NCBI GenBank assembly: GCA_013152795.1
Contig: JAADFS010000028.1
Span: 1-62,543, forward strand
Length of the DNA stretch: 62,543 bases
DNA from: Deferribacteres bacterium
GTDB taxonomy: Bacteria > Nitrospirota > Thermodesulfovibrionia > UBA6902
Direction of reading: 5' to 3'
Each line of letters starts with the position of its first letter. The stretch's first letter is position 1. Both the position numbers and the translations under genes were made by a program. Below, piece by piece: positions 31,865 to 39,326 of the stretch. The notes under the pieces are model-generated. The model saw only the letters and a program-made list of their open reading frames with translations. It searched no databases and had not been told where the DNA came from.

Positions 31865-32623
31865 ATGGACAAAAAAACAGTGCAAGACATCCTCAAAGAC
31901 TGGCTGAAGCAACGAGGCTTTGACGGCCTTGCTGGCACTGAATGTGGTTGCGCGCTTGATAATCTCTGCGCATGCGGCGAGTATGTTCTTGCGTGTGAGC
32001 CTGCCAGGTACCGGAACTGTTCAGATTGTGAGTTCGGTATGGTTGAGTGCTCATACCGGGAAACTTATGATGCTAAAGGATGTTTCTATCCTGTTAAGGA
32101 AACGATTAACAGTCAACCGTCAGGCAAGATCATTATCTGCAGTTTCGACGAGAGATATCTGCCAGAGAGGAAGCACAACTCGGCAGGATGGGATTGCAAG
32201 GCATACCTTAAAGTCCCTAAGGATAATGATCCTATTCTTACTCCAATAGCTATTACTCCAAAAAGAGATTCTCTTATACTACCAGGTGCTCGACTCTTTG
32301 TCCCGTTGGGTTTCAGGATGGCCATGCCTCTGGACTGCCATGCGGATATAAGACCTCGCAGCGGCTTGGCGTTTCAACATGGTGTCACGGTCCTGAACTC
32401 TCCCGGCCTTGTGGACCCTGATTACCGGGGGATAGTTTCCACGATATTGATCAACCATAGCGTGGATCAGTTTGTCGTTAAGGATGGGAACCGTATTTGC
32501 CAGATGGTTTTCAGCAAAGATTATCCTGTTGAATTAATTGTTGATTCGGATCATTTTAAAAACTTTGACCAGGCTTATCCCACCGAGCGGGGAGAGGGAG
32601 GGTTTGGGAGTACGGGGAGATGA
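31865..32623 (+). CDS. dut: dUTPase with N-terminal cysteine-rich domain
   Basis: The C-terminal 165 residues are a trimeric dUTPase with all five motifs: AGWDCKAYL, PRSGLAF, GLVDPDYRG, NRICQMVF and the terminal RGEGGFGSTG. It hydrolyses dUTP to dUMP and keeps uracil out of phage DNA. The N-terminal 85 residues are a separate cysteine-rich domain (FDGLAGTECGCALDNLCACGE, then CSDCEFGMVECSY) that resembles free-standing small phage proteins. That fusion is unusual for dUTPases. AGGAGG lies just before the start. Confidence 0.9.
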   Translation: MDKKTVQDILKDWLKQRGFDGLAGTECGCALDNLCACGEYVLACEPARYRNCSDCEFGMVECSYRETYDAKGCFYPVKETINSQPSGKIIICSFDERYLPERKHNSAGWDCKAYLKVPKDNDPILTPIAITPKRDSLILPGARLFVPLGFRMAMPLDCHADIRPRSGLAFQHGVTVLNSPGLVDPDYRGIVSTILINHSVDQFVVKDGNRICQMVFSKDYPVELIVDSDHFKNFDQAYPTERGEGGFGSTGR

Positions 32624-32704
32624 TAGTAACAAAATAAGGAATAACTATAAACATATAAAAATATTTTGCTTGACAATGTAAAGCAATTGTGATAAGCTTA
32701 AAGC

Positions 32705-32854
32705 ATGAAGGAGAACAAGACGGCACAAGTAATGATACGGCTGACACAAAAAGAGAAGCAGATATTGAAGGAAGAGGCTCAGAAGAGGGGCATATCCATT
32801 ACCGCCTTGATCAGGATTATATTGTATGAAAAAATCCCAAGGCTTAGAGGGTAA
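32705..32854 (+). CDS. 49-residue ribbon-helix-helix protein
   Basis: The short frame reads MKENKTAQVMIRLTQKEKQI and continues with LKEEAQKRGISITALIRIILYE. That is one beta strand and two helices, as in CopG/Arc-type repressors and antitoxins. The stop is one base from the start of the DUF4258 gene. This arrangement suggests a DNA-binding antitoxin for the downstream gene. It is small but fits the family well. Confidence 0.65.
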   Translation: MKENKTAQVMIRLTQKEKQILKEEAQKRGISITALIRIILYEKIPRLRG

Positions 32855-32855
32855 A

Positions 32856-33131
32856 ATGATAATCACAAAACACTTGAAGCATAGAATGAAAGAAAGAGGA
32901 ATTACCCAGGATGAAGTGATGATGACACTTCAGAATGGATGGGATGCAGAGGATGTTCAGGAAGGCACGATAGGCAAAGTCTATGTTTTTGAGTATAATA
33001 GATATTGGAAGGACAAGTTTTATCCTGAAAAGGAAGTCTCGGTATATTTCAAGTATGAAGGGGATACAAAGATACTGATAACTGCCAAGGCAAGATATGG
33101 CAGTGGTTTCCCCAGAGGAGGCAAAAAGTGA
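32856..33131 (+). CDS. DUF4258 protein, toxin-like
   Basis: The 91-residue basic protein begins ITKHLKHRMKERGITQDEVMMTLQNG, the DUF4258 signature, and ends with a beta hairpin and GSGFPRGGKK. DUF4258 proteins have a RelE/BrnT-like fold and are paired with DUF2283 proteins. I chose the ATG at 32856 because GAGGG precedes it. It overlaps the DUF2283 gene by four bases. Confidence 0.75.
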   Translation: MIITKHLKHRMKERGITQDEVMMTLQNGWDAEDVQEGTIGKVYVFEYNRYWKDKFYPEKEVSVYFKYEGDTKILITAKARYGSGFPRGGKK

Positions 33132-33340
33132 AGATAGAATACGATTATCAGGCCGATGCATTATACATATACTTCTGCGAATCTGGCAAGAAGGTAACAG
33201 AGACGGTTACTGTAAAGCCAGGTGTGCATGTAGACTTTGACGAGGATGGCAGAATTATGGGGCTTGAAGTCCTGTCTGCGTCAAAGGTGATTGACAAGAA
33301 GGTTATTGAGCTTGCTTTGCCGGAAGTTATATCAGCATAA
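33128..33340 (+). CDS. DUF2283 protein
   Basis: The 70-residue product matches DUF2283: IEYDYQADALYIYF, VTVKPGVHVDFDEDGRIMGLEVLSASKVI. It usually follows DUF4258 as here and may be its antitoxin or partner. Translation starts at GTG overlapping the end of the DUF4258 gene. Function of the pair is unproven. Confidence 0.8.
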   Translation: MKIEYDYQADALYIYFCESGKKVTETVTVKPGVHVDFDEDGRIMGLEVLSASKVIDKKVIELALPEVISA

Positions 33341-33366
33341 CTATAGCTGTCTTTGACAGCCTTATT

Positions 33367-33417
33367 ACCGGTCTCCTGACCGGTCCCGGATCCCCAGACC
33401 GGGAAAGGTGCAGGAGA
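33367..33417 (+). promoter_or_regulatory. Structured 5' leader with mutually exclusive pairings
   Basis: The leader before the gene at 33430 contains a hairpin ACCGGTC/GACCGGT (33367-33373 with 33378-33384) and a second helix CCCGG/CCGGG (33385-33389 with 33399-33403). TCTCCTG at 33372-33378, spanning the first loop, is fully complementary to CAGGAGA at 33411-33417 next to the Shine-Dalgarno. The two foldings compete, as in translational RNA switches. This is a prediction from pairing alone. Confidence 0.4.
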
Positions 33418-33429
33418 AAGGAGGATTCC

Positions 33430-33615
33430 ATGAAACACGCTTTAGAAATTACCGAGAGAGATTTGAGAAAAGCTATGGTAGTAGCAAATGGCGAAGAATT
33501 GAAAGTTTTGAAGGAAGCTCTCGAATATAACCGAACGAGTCCTCAATGGCAGTGGGCCTCGGATATCTATAACAGGCTCGCAGCCAAATACGACTTATAT
33601 AAGTTTGACGATTGA
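33430..33615 (+). CDS. Small hypothetical phage protein
   Basis: The 61-residue helical protein (MKHALEITERDLRKAMVVANGEELK) has AAAGGAGG seven bases before its start. It is flanked by a structured leader and a good intrinsic terminator, so it forms its own transcription unit or ends the early transcript. No family is recognised. Confidence 0.6.
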   Translation: MKHALEITERDLRKAMVVANGEELKVLKEALEYNRTSPQWQWASDIYNRLAAKYDLYKFDD

Positions 33616-33622
33616 TTTACCA

Positions 33623-33656
33623 AATGGCCCTGGGGAAACCCAGGGGCCATTTTTTT
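33623..33656 (+). terminator. Intrinsic terminator
   Basis: AATGGCC-CTGGG, a GAAA loop, and CCCAGGGGCCATT form a stable stem with one bulge, followed by a run of seven T. It lies just after the gene ending at 33615. Confidence 0.8.
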
Positions 33657-33670
33657 AGTGGGAGGTACAT

Positions 33671-33970
33671 ATGATCGAACTTTACTGTAGCGCCGATCCT
33701 GAAAAAATCGGTATAATAACAGATGGAAAATTGAAACCTGAGAGACTGCAAGCACACATACAATCATGTGATGCTTGCAGACAAATGATCAATTTCTACG
33801 CCGAGGCCCACGAAGATTTGCGCTATCAAGATATCTATCTTGCAATCATTCATGTCAAGCAATCAATCACACTCATGGAGCAGACTAAAAGTGCATTCAA
33901 ATCCAAACTCATCGCACAAGCACGAGATGAGGCCGAGAAGGCGATCAATATACTTGAAGACATCATATAA
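33671..33970 (+). CDS. Small phage protein with CxxC
   Basis: The 99-residue protein has an N-terminal segment with HIQSCDACRQMI, like the short zinc-finger of anti-sigma factors, and a long C-terminal helix. GGGAGG lies before the ATG. It sits between the intrinsic terminator and the first late promoter. A regulatory role is possible but not shown. Confidence 0.55.
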   Translation: MIELYCSADPEKIGIITDGKLKPERLQAHIQSCDACRQMINFYAEAHEDLRYQDIYLAIIHVKQSITLMEQTKSAFKSKLIAQARDEAEKAINILEDII

Positions 33971-33982
33971 GAAAATAAAAAC

Positions 33983-34034
33983 TGACATAAACTGACACGA
34001 AACCATAGACCTCCAGGTGCCTCTATGATATGAT
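33983..34034 (+). promoter_or_regulatory. Candidate Mor-dependent late promoter 1
   Basis: TGACATAAACTGACACGAAA (33983-34002) is followed 26 bases later by TATGAT (34029-34034). The same element and spacing occur at 38923. A 9-bp inverted repeat (34017-34025 with 34041-34049) flanks the -10 region. The promoter would drive the packaging genes. Confidence 0.6.
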
Positions 34035-34108
34035 TTCTCGTAGAGGCACGGAATGCCAGATGTGGTTGGAAAGACCGCACCGGGCTTTTTGTCTTCTGGA
34101 GGTCGGCA

Positions 34109-34984
34109 CTGGCGGAAAACGGTCACAATGAAACTTTATCATTAGAGAAGCTTCTCAGAAAGCTCAAGGTCAACGTAGCTCAAAAACTCGTTGGCGGAGA
34201 TACCGGTCTTGCCTCTGAGCTTGAACGCATACATGACCTTGAGCGCCGGCTTGCACTTGAGAAGGCAAGGCAGTCCGAAGCTGACCAGGTCGCCTCTGAA
34301 GCCCCCGGAACAGACTCCACCCTTGAGCGGCTCAAGGTAAGGCGTCGCAAATACACCCTCTCTGAAGCAGCCCTCCAGGCAAGACAGGAAAATGCCCGTA
34401 AATCAACAGGTCCCACAACTCCCGAAGGCAAGGCCGTCAGTGCCCGCAACGCCTGGAAGCATGGCAAATATGCCCGGTCTTTCGTTATGCGTTACATGAG
34501 GCCCTGCAAGTCCACCTGTCCGCAGTATCCCTGCAGCATCGTTGAAGAGGGGAGAACTGCTCCTGGAGGGGAGTGCCTTGAAAAGGAGCATGTGGTTGAG
34601 GCTTTCAACGCAATACTGAAGGCAGCCCTCAATCAGCAATTCGATGAGTTCAACGCCCTTGCAGCCCTCGAGGTTGCAAAGAACATAGAGATAGTGAGGA
34701 AGCTTCAGGAGGCGGTGCTTGATGATGGCGTCGTTGTCTATTCTGAGAAGGTCGATAAAGACGGAAACGTCATCGGCAAGGAACTCAAGCCCCATCCCGC
34801 CCTTCTGGCCCTTCCAAAGCTTATAGCAGACCTCGGCCTTACGCCGCAGGAGATGATGATCACACCCCGGCAGCTTGCCCGGGCGGGCAGGGAGGACGAC
34901 GGCATCAAGAGTATTGCCGACCTTATGAGCGCGATTGGAACTAACCTGAAGGGCAAGAAGGATGAAGATGACAGCAGTGGCTGA
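34109..34984 (+). CDS. Terminase small subunit-like protein, apparent CTG start
   Basis: The frame lacks any ATG, GTG or TTG until 34487, but clear coding sequence extends upstream: STGPTTPEGKAVSARNAWKHGKYAR is a conserved block of phage small-terminase-like proteins and lies before that ATG. A CTG at 34109 has GGAGGT five bases upstream and gives a natural N-terminus (MAENGHNETLSLEKLL). The 291-residue product has an N-terminal coiled coil. It overlaps the large terminase by 23 bases and probably recognises phage DNA for packaging. Confidence 0.75.
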   Translation: MAENGHNETLSLEKLLRKLKVNVAQKLVGGDTGLASELERIHDLERRLALEKARQSEADQVASEAPGTDSTLERLKVRRRKYTLSEAALQARQENARKSTGPTTPEGKAVSARNAWKHGKYARSFVMRYMRPCKSTCPQYPCSIVEEGRTAPGGECLEKEHVVEAFNAILKAALNQQFDEFNALAALEVAKNIEIVRKLQEAVLDDGVVVYSEKVDKDGNVIGKELKPHPALLALPKLIADLGLTPQEMMITPRQLARAGREDDGIKSIADLMSAIGTNLKGKKDEDDSSG

Positions 34985-36803
34985 TATGGAACCCCTGAAA
35001 ATCGATGATCTCAAAAAAGGGATCCTTGTCCCCGAGAAGGACTTCGAGAGGTTCCTTCAGCGGTTCGATTGGACATGGCACCAGATAAGCCGCGGCGAAT
35101 TTCCTGCTCCCTTCAGCAGCCTTGACGAGTTCCAGCTCGCCTGTATCTGTGCGGATCCGGTATTATGGACAACTGCCTTTTTGAGGGAACCTGAAGACCC
35201 GGACCATAAAGAACCATATGCCCTATGGGACTACCAGAAGGAATCCCTCAGATATCCTGGACATACGATACATAAATGCGGCGCAGAGGTCGGTAAGACA
35301 AGGGAAATCGTCGCTTACGCTCTCTGGAAGGCATATACTACCCGGAATGGATCTGCTCTGATCGGGGCACCACAACAGACTCATCTTGATGAAATCATTG
35401 AGGCAATATATGATCAGATGCTATGGAATCTTGATCTCAAAAGCGCCCTTGTCAGATGGAAAAAGCATCCGCACCATGCCTTCTATTTCTCAAACCGATT
35501 CAAAGTAGACTTCAGACCCTCCGGGCATGACGGGGAGGCCTACAGGGGAGTCCATGCAAGAACCTTTGCAATCAAGGACGAGGCGGTTAAGGATAAAAAC
35601 AAAAAGCAATGGTCAGAGTTCTGGCGGGCAATCAAGCCGGGATGTATTGCAAAGATATACTCTGTGCCCGACGGAGACCGTTCTTGCGAATTCCACAAGC
35701 TGGCACAGAGGGCAAAGAGCACCAAGAAAGAAGAGGAGGTGCAGATTGAATCATTCCAGGATGTTTCACGCCATGTCAAAAATATTAAGTTCAAGCTTTT
35801 CCACTGGCCGAAAACCATCATGCCGGCTCCTTACTGGTCGGAGGAGCGCCGGAAGTTCTATATCGAACAGTACGGTGGAGAGGATTCTCCGGAATACAGG
35901 CACAATGTCCTCGGAGAGGACGGCGATCCAGAGAATACTGTCTTCCCGTGGCATCAGTTCAAACTCTGCATAAAGGATATCCCCGAGTACAGGGGGGTCA
36001 AGGTACTTGTTGACTCCTCGCACGGAGAGGTCAGGGTTACCGGCTACAAATGCGAATATGTCCCCGGAGAGGATGGCCCGGTGCCGAGAGAAGTAATACT
36101 GCTGGATACGACATTCAGTGTCTCTGAATTCTTTGAGCTGGATGACAGCGGCGAATCAGAGTTCAAGAGATTCATCAGGAATTTCTATATCAGCATGCCG
36201 GGGCTCAAGCGTGGCGGTGGTGATTTCGGGTTCAGCTCTGATCCGACGGAGATAATCGTCAAGCTCATACTCGGCAGAAGGGAGCGCACAGTTGCGAGGC
36301 TCCAGCTCAGGCATGTCACTTACGACCAGCAGTGCCAGGCCCTTGATGCAATCGACGATATTTACGGGCCTGATATTATCTGGGGTACCGACTTCGGCAA
36401 TGCCGGCTCTGCTGTGGCTCACGACCTTCAGGGGCTGCAGATATATGAGCAGAAGGGATATGACGAAAGACTCAGGGGATTCATGTTTGAGTCCACGACT
36501 GAGAATGTGAATGAAGACGGGGAGCCGATCATTGATTCCAAGACCGGCAAGCCCGCCAGGATCACACTGAAGGAGCTGTCAACGGATATTCTCGTCAAAA
36601 AGATGCAGCGCCAGGAGCTGGAGTATCCCCCTGATCCGGATTTTGCATTCTTCTATCCGAATCATACCTGCCGACAGGGGAGCAAACACAGGATCTACAA
36701 AAAAGAAGACGACCATCTTATTGATGCAGACAGGGTGCAGGTACTTGCTCATCTACTCTATGAACCGGTTGAGGATCTCTTTTCAGTGGGGGCAGGGTAT
36801 TGA
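34962..36803 (+). CDS. Terminase large subunit
   Basis: The 613-residue protein has the ATPase with a Walker A variant GAEVGKT (residues 107-113), typical adenine-binding sequence before it (YALWDYQKESLRY), and an RNase H-like nuclease domain in the C-terminal half (VLVDSSHGEV, GGGDFGFSS, WGTDFGNAG). It translocates DNA into the prohead and cuts it. Its start overlaps the small subunit, and its stop overlaps the TTG start of the portal gene. Confidence 0.88.
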   Translation: MKMTAVADMEPLKIDDLKKGILVPEKDFERFLQRFDWTWHQISRGEFPAPFSSLDEFQLACICADPVLWTTAFLREPEDPDHKEPYALWDYQKESLRYPGHTIHKCGAEVGKTREIVAYALWKAYTTRNGSALIGAPQQTHLDEIIEAIYDQMLWNLDLKSALVRWKKHPHHAFYFSNRFKVDFRPSGHDGEAYRGVHARTFAIKDEAVKDKNKKQWSEFWRAIKPGCIAKIYSVPDGDRSCEFHKLAQRAKSTKKEEEVQIESFQDVSRHVKNIKFKLFHWPKTIMPAPYWSEERRKFYIEQYGGEDSPEYRHNVLGEDGDPENTVFPWHQFKLCIKDIPEYRGVKVLVDSSHGEVRVTGYKCEYVPGEDGPVPREVILLDTTFSVSEFFELDDSGESEFKRFIRNFYISMPGLKRGGGDFGFSSDPTEIIVKLILGRRERTVARLQLRHVTYDQQCQALDAIDDIYGPDIIWGTDFGNAGSAVAHDLQGLQIYEQKGYDERLRGFMFESTTENVNEDGEPIIDSKTGKPARITLKELSTDILVKKMQRQELEYPPDPDFAFFYPNHTCRQGSKHRIYKKEDDHLIDADRVQVLAHLLYEPVEDLFSVGAGY

Positions 36804-38854
36804 GAATATTCGGATTCGAGATAAAGAAAGCGACACCGACAGCGGTTTTCAGGTCCCAGCTTAGACCCTCCAACGGCCAGGGACCATATACCCGGTATTT
36901 CAGAAACTGGGTCCCCCGGAAAGTAGAGACAGATTTCTACGAGGTATTACGCGAGGCGATCCCGATTATTGATGCAGCTATATGGAGACTCGTGTCTCTT
37001 GACGGGCATATTGTTGTCAAGGGCAATAATGAAGCCATGGTTGACGAGATAAGGGACTGGATGGAGGATGTGAAAGTCAATGATATGCAGAAGGGGCTTC
37101 AATCCTTCCACCAAAACATTACGAACGAGGCCTTTGAGCAGGGATTCGGCCTCGGGGAGTTCATCACGGATAGTAAACGCACAAACATTATCCAGCTCCG
37201 GGTGGCTGACTCAAAGACCATAAAATTCGCCCGCAAAAATTCCAGTATAGAGATATACCAAAAAGCAGATGGAGACCTCGACTGGAGACTCTTGAAACCT
37301 GACAACCTCCTCTACTTTTCGGTCAATAATGAAAACCAGAACCCATACGGAACATCGATCATGCGGTCGATGGAATTCGTCTCAAAGATTCTGGTGACGA
37401 TGCATAATTCTTTGCTGAATGTTTGGGAGCGGTTCGGGGACCCTTCTTTTCAGATTACCTACAAGGCGGGTAAGCGCACCCTCGGCGCTGATACGCTTGA
37501 GCAGAGGCGGCAGAAGATAGCAGAAGAGTTTGATACTTCTGTGAGGAAGAAAAGAGAAGGACAATCCATGGATTTCGTCTCCGTAATAGACAAGGACTCT
37601 GATTTTGAGATAAAGGTCATCGGGGCAGAGGGGCAGGTACTCGAGATGGAGGTTCCGGCCCGGCACGTGCTGGAACAGATCGTATCCAAGACAGGGCTGC
37701 CGCCCTGGATGCTCGGACTCCACTGGTCCACGACGGAGAGAATGGCCGACAAAGAGGTGACCATGCTCCTGCAGGATGTGACAACCCGGCAGGCGGCAAA
37801 ATTGCCGTTTTTCGAGCGCTTGATCAGCACACAGCTCCTGCTGATGGGCAGGACCTGGAAACGTGGCGACTGGTGGATAGAGTTCGAAACCGCCAACCTG
37901 CATGACATCGAGAAACAGGCCCGCGCGAGGTTCCTGAACGCCCAGGCGGATATGTATTACCTGAATGCAGGGATACCGATAGATGAAATACCCAAAAAGA
38001 GCCAGCGGGCAGAAGTAAGCAAGAAGGGGCAGAAGTCACATGGTGGATCGGAATCATGTGGATGTCAGAAGGTACACCATGAGGGCTGCAAGGAACTTAG
38101 AAGACCTTTTGACTGGCCGGATCTGGACAAGGCAGAGCACGATTACGAAAATGAGTTGAAGTACGACTGGTCGGAGCTGAGAGACAAGGTATTCATGATT
38201 CTTGGGTTTGATACCGAGGTTGACCTCGGCAAGCAGGAGATACCGGCAGAGGAGGCATTCAGGTATACGGAAGAGCAGAGGGCTGCAATCATGAAGGCCC
38301 TGAGAGACTGGGTCGATGAATACGATCCAGCAAAGTTTGAGGACTCTGCTGTCAAATTCTACTACGACCTTGCCTATTCTCTCGGCCTCATACAGGCAGC
38401 AATTATGGTAGGGGCAGAGAGACCGATCCTTGACATCATCAGAAACAGCGAGATACTCAAGGAGCTGTATGCTACCGGCTTTGAGCTTGTAAAGAATAGG
38501 GCAACGCTTCACATTGTGAACAAGATTCTCCCTGAACTCGACGCCATGGTCATTGTTGGAACAAATCCGAAAATTGTGGCACAGAGGCTGAAGCAGCTTT
38601 TCGGCAATGCAAATTCTGACTGGGAACGCCTGGCCCGCTCAGAGCTTGCCATGGCTGCAGAGAAGGCAAAGCTCGATGAGTGGAAGGAGTGGAAAGTAAG
38701 GATGGTGGAGTTCACTCCTGCACCTGATGCGTGCCCGATCTGCATGGCCCTGGAAGGAGACTATGAGATCGAAAATGTGCCGGTGCCTGTTGAGGATACC
38801 CATCCCAGGTGCAGATGTTCAACGAGGCCCTCGGAAAGTGAGGTTGAGGGATGA
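36800..38854 (+). CDS. Portal protein (DUF935) fused to MuF-like domain
   Basis: The first 420 residues match the Mu-type portal family DUF935 (DAAIWRLVSLDG, NPYGTSIMRSMEF, TGLPPWMLGLHWSTTERMADKE). The C-terminal 250 residues end in a MuF/SPP1 gp7-like minor head domain with CPICMALEGDYEIENVP and HPRCRC. In Mu these are separate genes (gp29 and gp30); here they are one 684-residue protein. A glycine/cysteine-rich linker (SHGGSESCGCQKVHHEGC) joins them. The TTG start overlaps the terminase stop. Confidence 0.85.
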   Translation: MRIFGFEIKKATPTAVFRSQLRPSNGQGPYTRYFRNWVPRKVETDFYEVLREAIPIIDAAIWRLVSLDGHIVVKGNNEAMVDEIRDWMEDVKVNDMQKGLQSFHQNITNEAFEQGFGLGEFITDSKRTNIIQLRVADSKTIKFARKNSSIEIYQKADGDLDWRLLKPDNLLYFSVNNENQNPYGTSIMRSMEFVSKILVTMHNSLLNVWERFGDPSFQITYKAGKRTLGADTLEQRRQKIAEEFDTSVRKKREGQSMDFVSVIDKDSDFEIKVIGAEGQVLEMEVPARHVLEQIVSKTGLPPWMLGLHWSTTERMADKEVTMLLQDVTTRQAAKLPFFERLISTQLLLMGRTWKRGDWWIEFETANLHDIEKQARARFLNAQADMYYLNAGIPIDEIPKKSQRAEVSKKGQKSHGGSESCGCQKVHHEGCKELRRPFDWPDLDKAEHDYENELKYDWSELRDKVFMILGFDTEVDLGKQEIPAEEAFRYTEEQRAAIMKALRDWVDEYDPAKFEDSAVKFYYDLAYSLGLIQAAIMVGAERPILDIIRNSEILKELYATGFELVKNRATLHIVNKILPELDAMVIVGTNPKIVAQRLKQLFGNANSDWERLARSELAMAAEKAKLDEWKEWKVRMVEFTPAPDACPICMALEGDYEIENVPVPVEDTHPRCRCSTRPSESEVEG

Positions 38855-38925
38855 ACGTGAGATGTCCATATTGTGGAGAGATTTATGAACCGGATTTCGG
38901 GTTATGCCCAAGATGCAGAAATTGA
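38851..38925 (+). CDS. 24-residue zinc-ribbon microprotein
   Basis: MNVRCPYCGEIYEPDFGLCP and four further residues (RCRN) form a complete two-knuckle zinc ribbon with CxxC at each end. The ATG overlaps the portal stop as ATGA, and the stop codon coincides with the first bases of late promoter 2. Its size is below usual gene-calling limits, but the sequence is clearly protein-like. Confidence 0.55.
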   Translation: MNVRCPYCGEIYEPDFGLCPRCRN

Positions 38926-38974
38926 CATAAACTGACACGAAAGTATCGAATTTTCAGACTATATCTGCTATAAA
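38923..38974 (+). promoter_or_regulatory. Candidate Mor-dependent late promoter 2
   Basis: TGACATAAACTGACACGAAA (38923-38942) is identical to the element at 33983. TATAAA (38969-38974) follows 26 bases later, the same distance. The promoter would drive the capsid and tail genes. A shared CCGGGCTTTTTTG-like sequence lies downstream of both promoters. Confidence 0.62.
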
Positions 38975-39023
38975 TTAAGCAATACCGGGCTTTTTTGTTT
39001 CAGAAAAAATGATGGAGGTGAAT

Positions 39024-39326
39024 ATGAAATCAAGAGATATGAAGGCAGAAGATGCGAAGATCAAAATCCTGGAACTGACGACTCCAGATGAGATCCTCTT
39101 CTTCATCGAAGGAGACAACCGTAAGGGGGTGATCACGACGGCTGACGAGCGTCTGAAGGAGCTTGGTCATAACGGCCTCAAGCACGGCCAGACAGCAAAG
39201 TTTACGGATACGGAAAAAGATTTCAAGGGCTCCGGGGTTGAGGGAAAGAAGGAGGCAGAAGAGAAGGACCATGTCACCTGTGAGGATGTGATTGAGAGAC
39301 TCAGGGCCAAGGGCGTAAAGATATGA
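39024..39326 (+). CDS. Hypothetical virion-region protein
   Basis: The 100-residue product has a central beta-rich segment (EILFFIEGDNRKGVITTADERLKELG) and a charged C-terminus. GGAGGT lies five bases before the ATG at 39024. It is the first gene behind late promoter 2 and overlaps the protease gene by four bases. No family is recognised; a small head-region protein is likely by position. Confidence 0.55.
   Translation: MKSRDMKAEDAKIKILELTTPDEILFFIEGDNRKGVITTADERLKELGHNGLKHGQTAKFTDTEKDFKGSGVEGKKEAEEKDHVTCEDVIERLRAKGVKI

Noticed and set aside
36900..36920. An AAACTGGGTCC match to part of the CRISPR repeat within the portal gene
   Set aside because: Only 11-12 bases match, inside well-conserved coding sequence; it is probably chance and not a tracrRNA or target.
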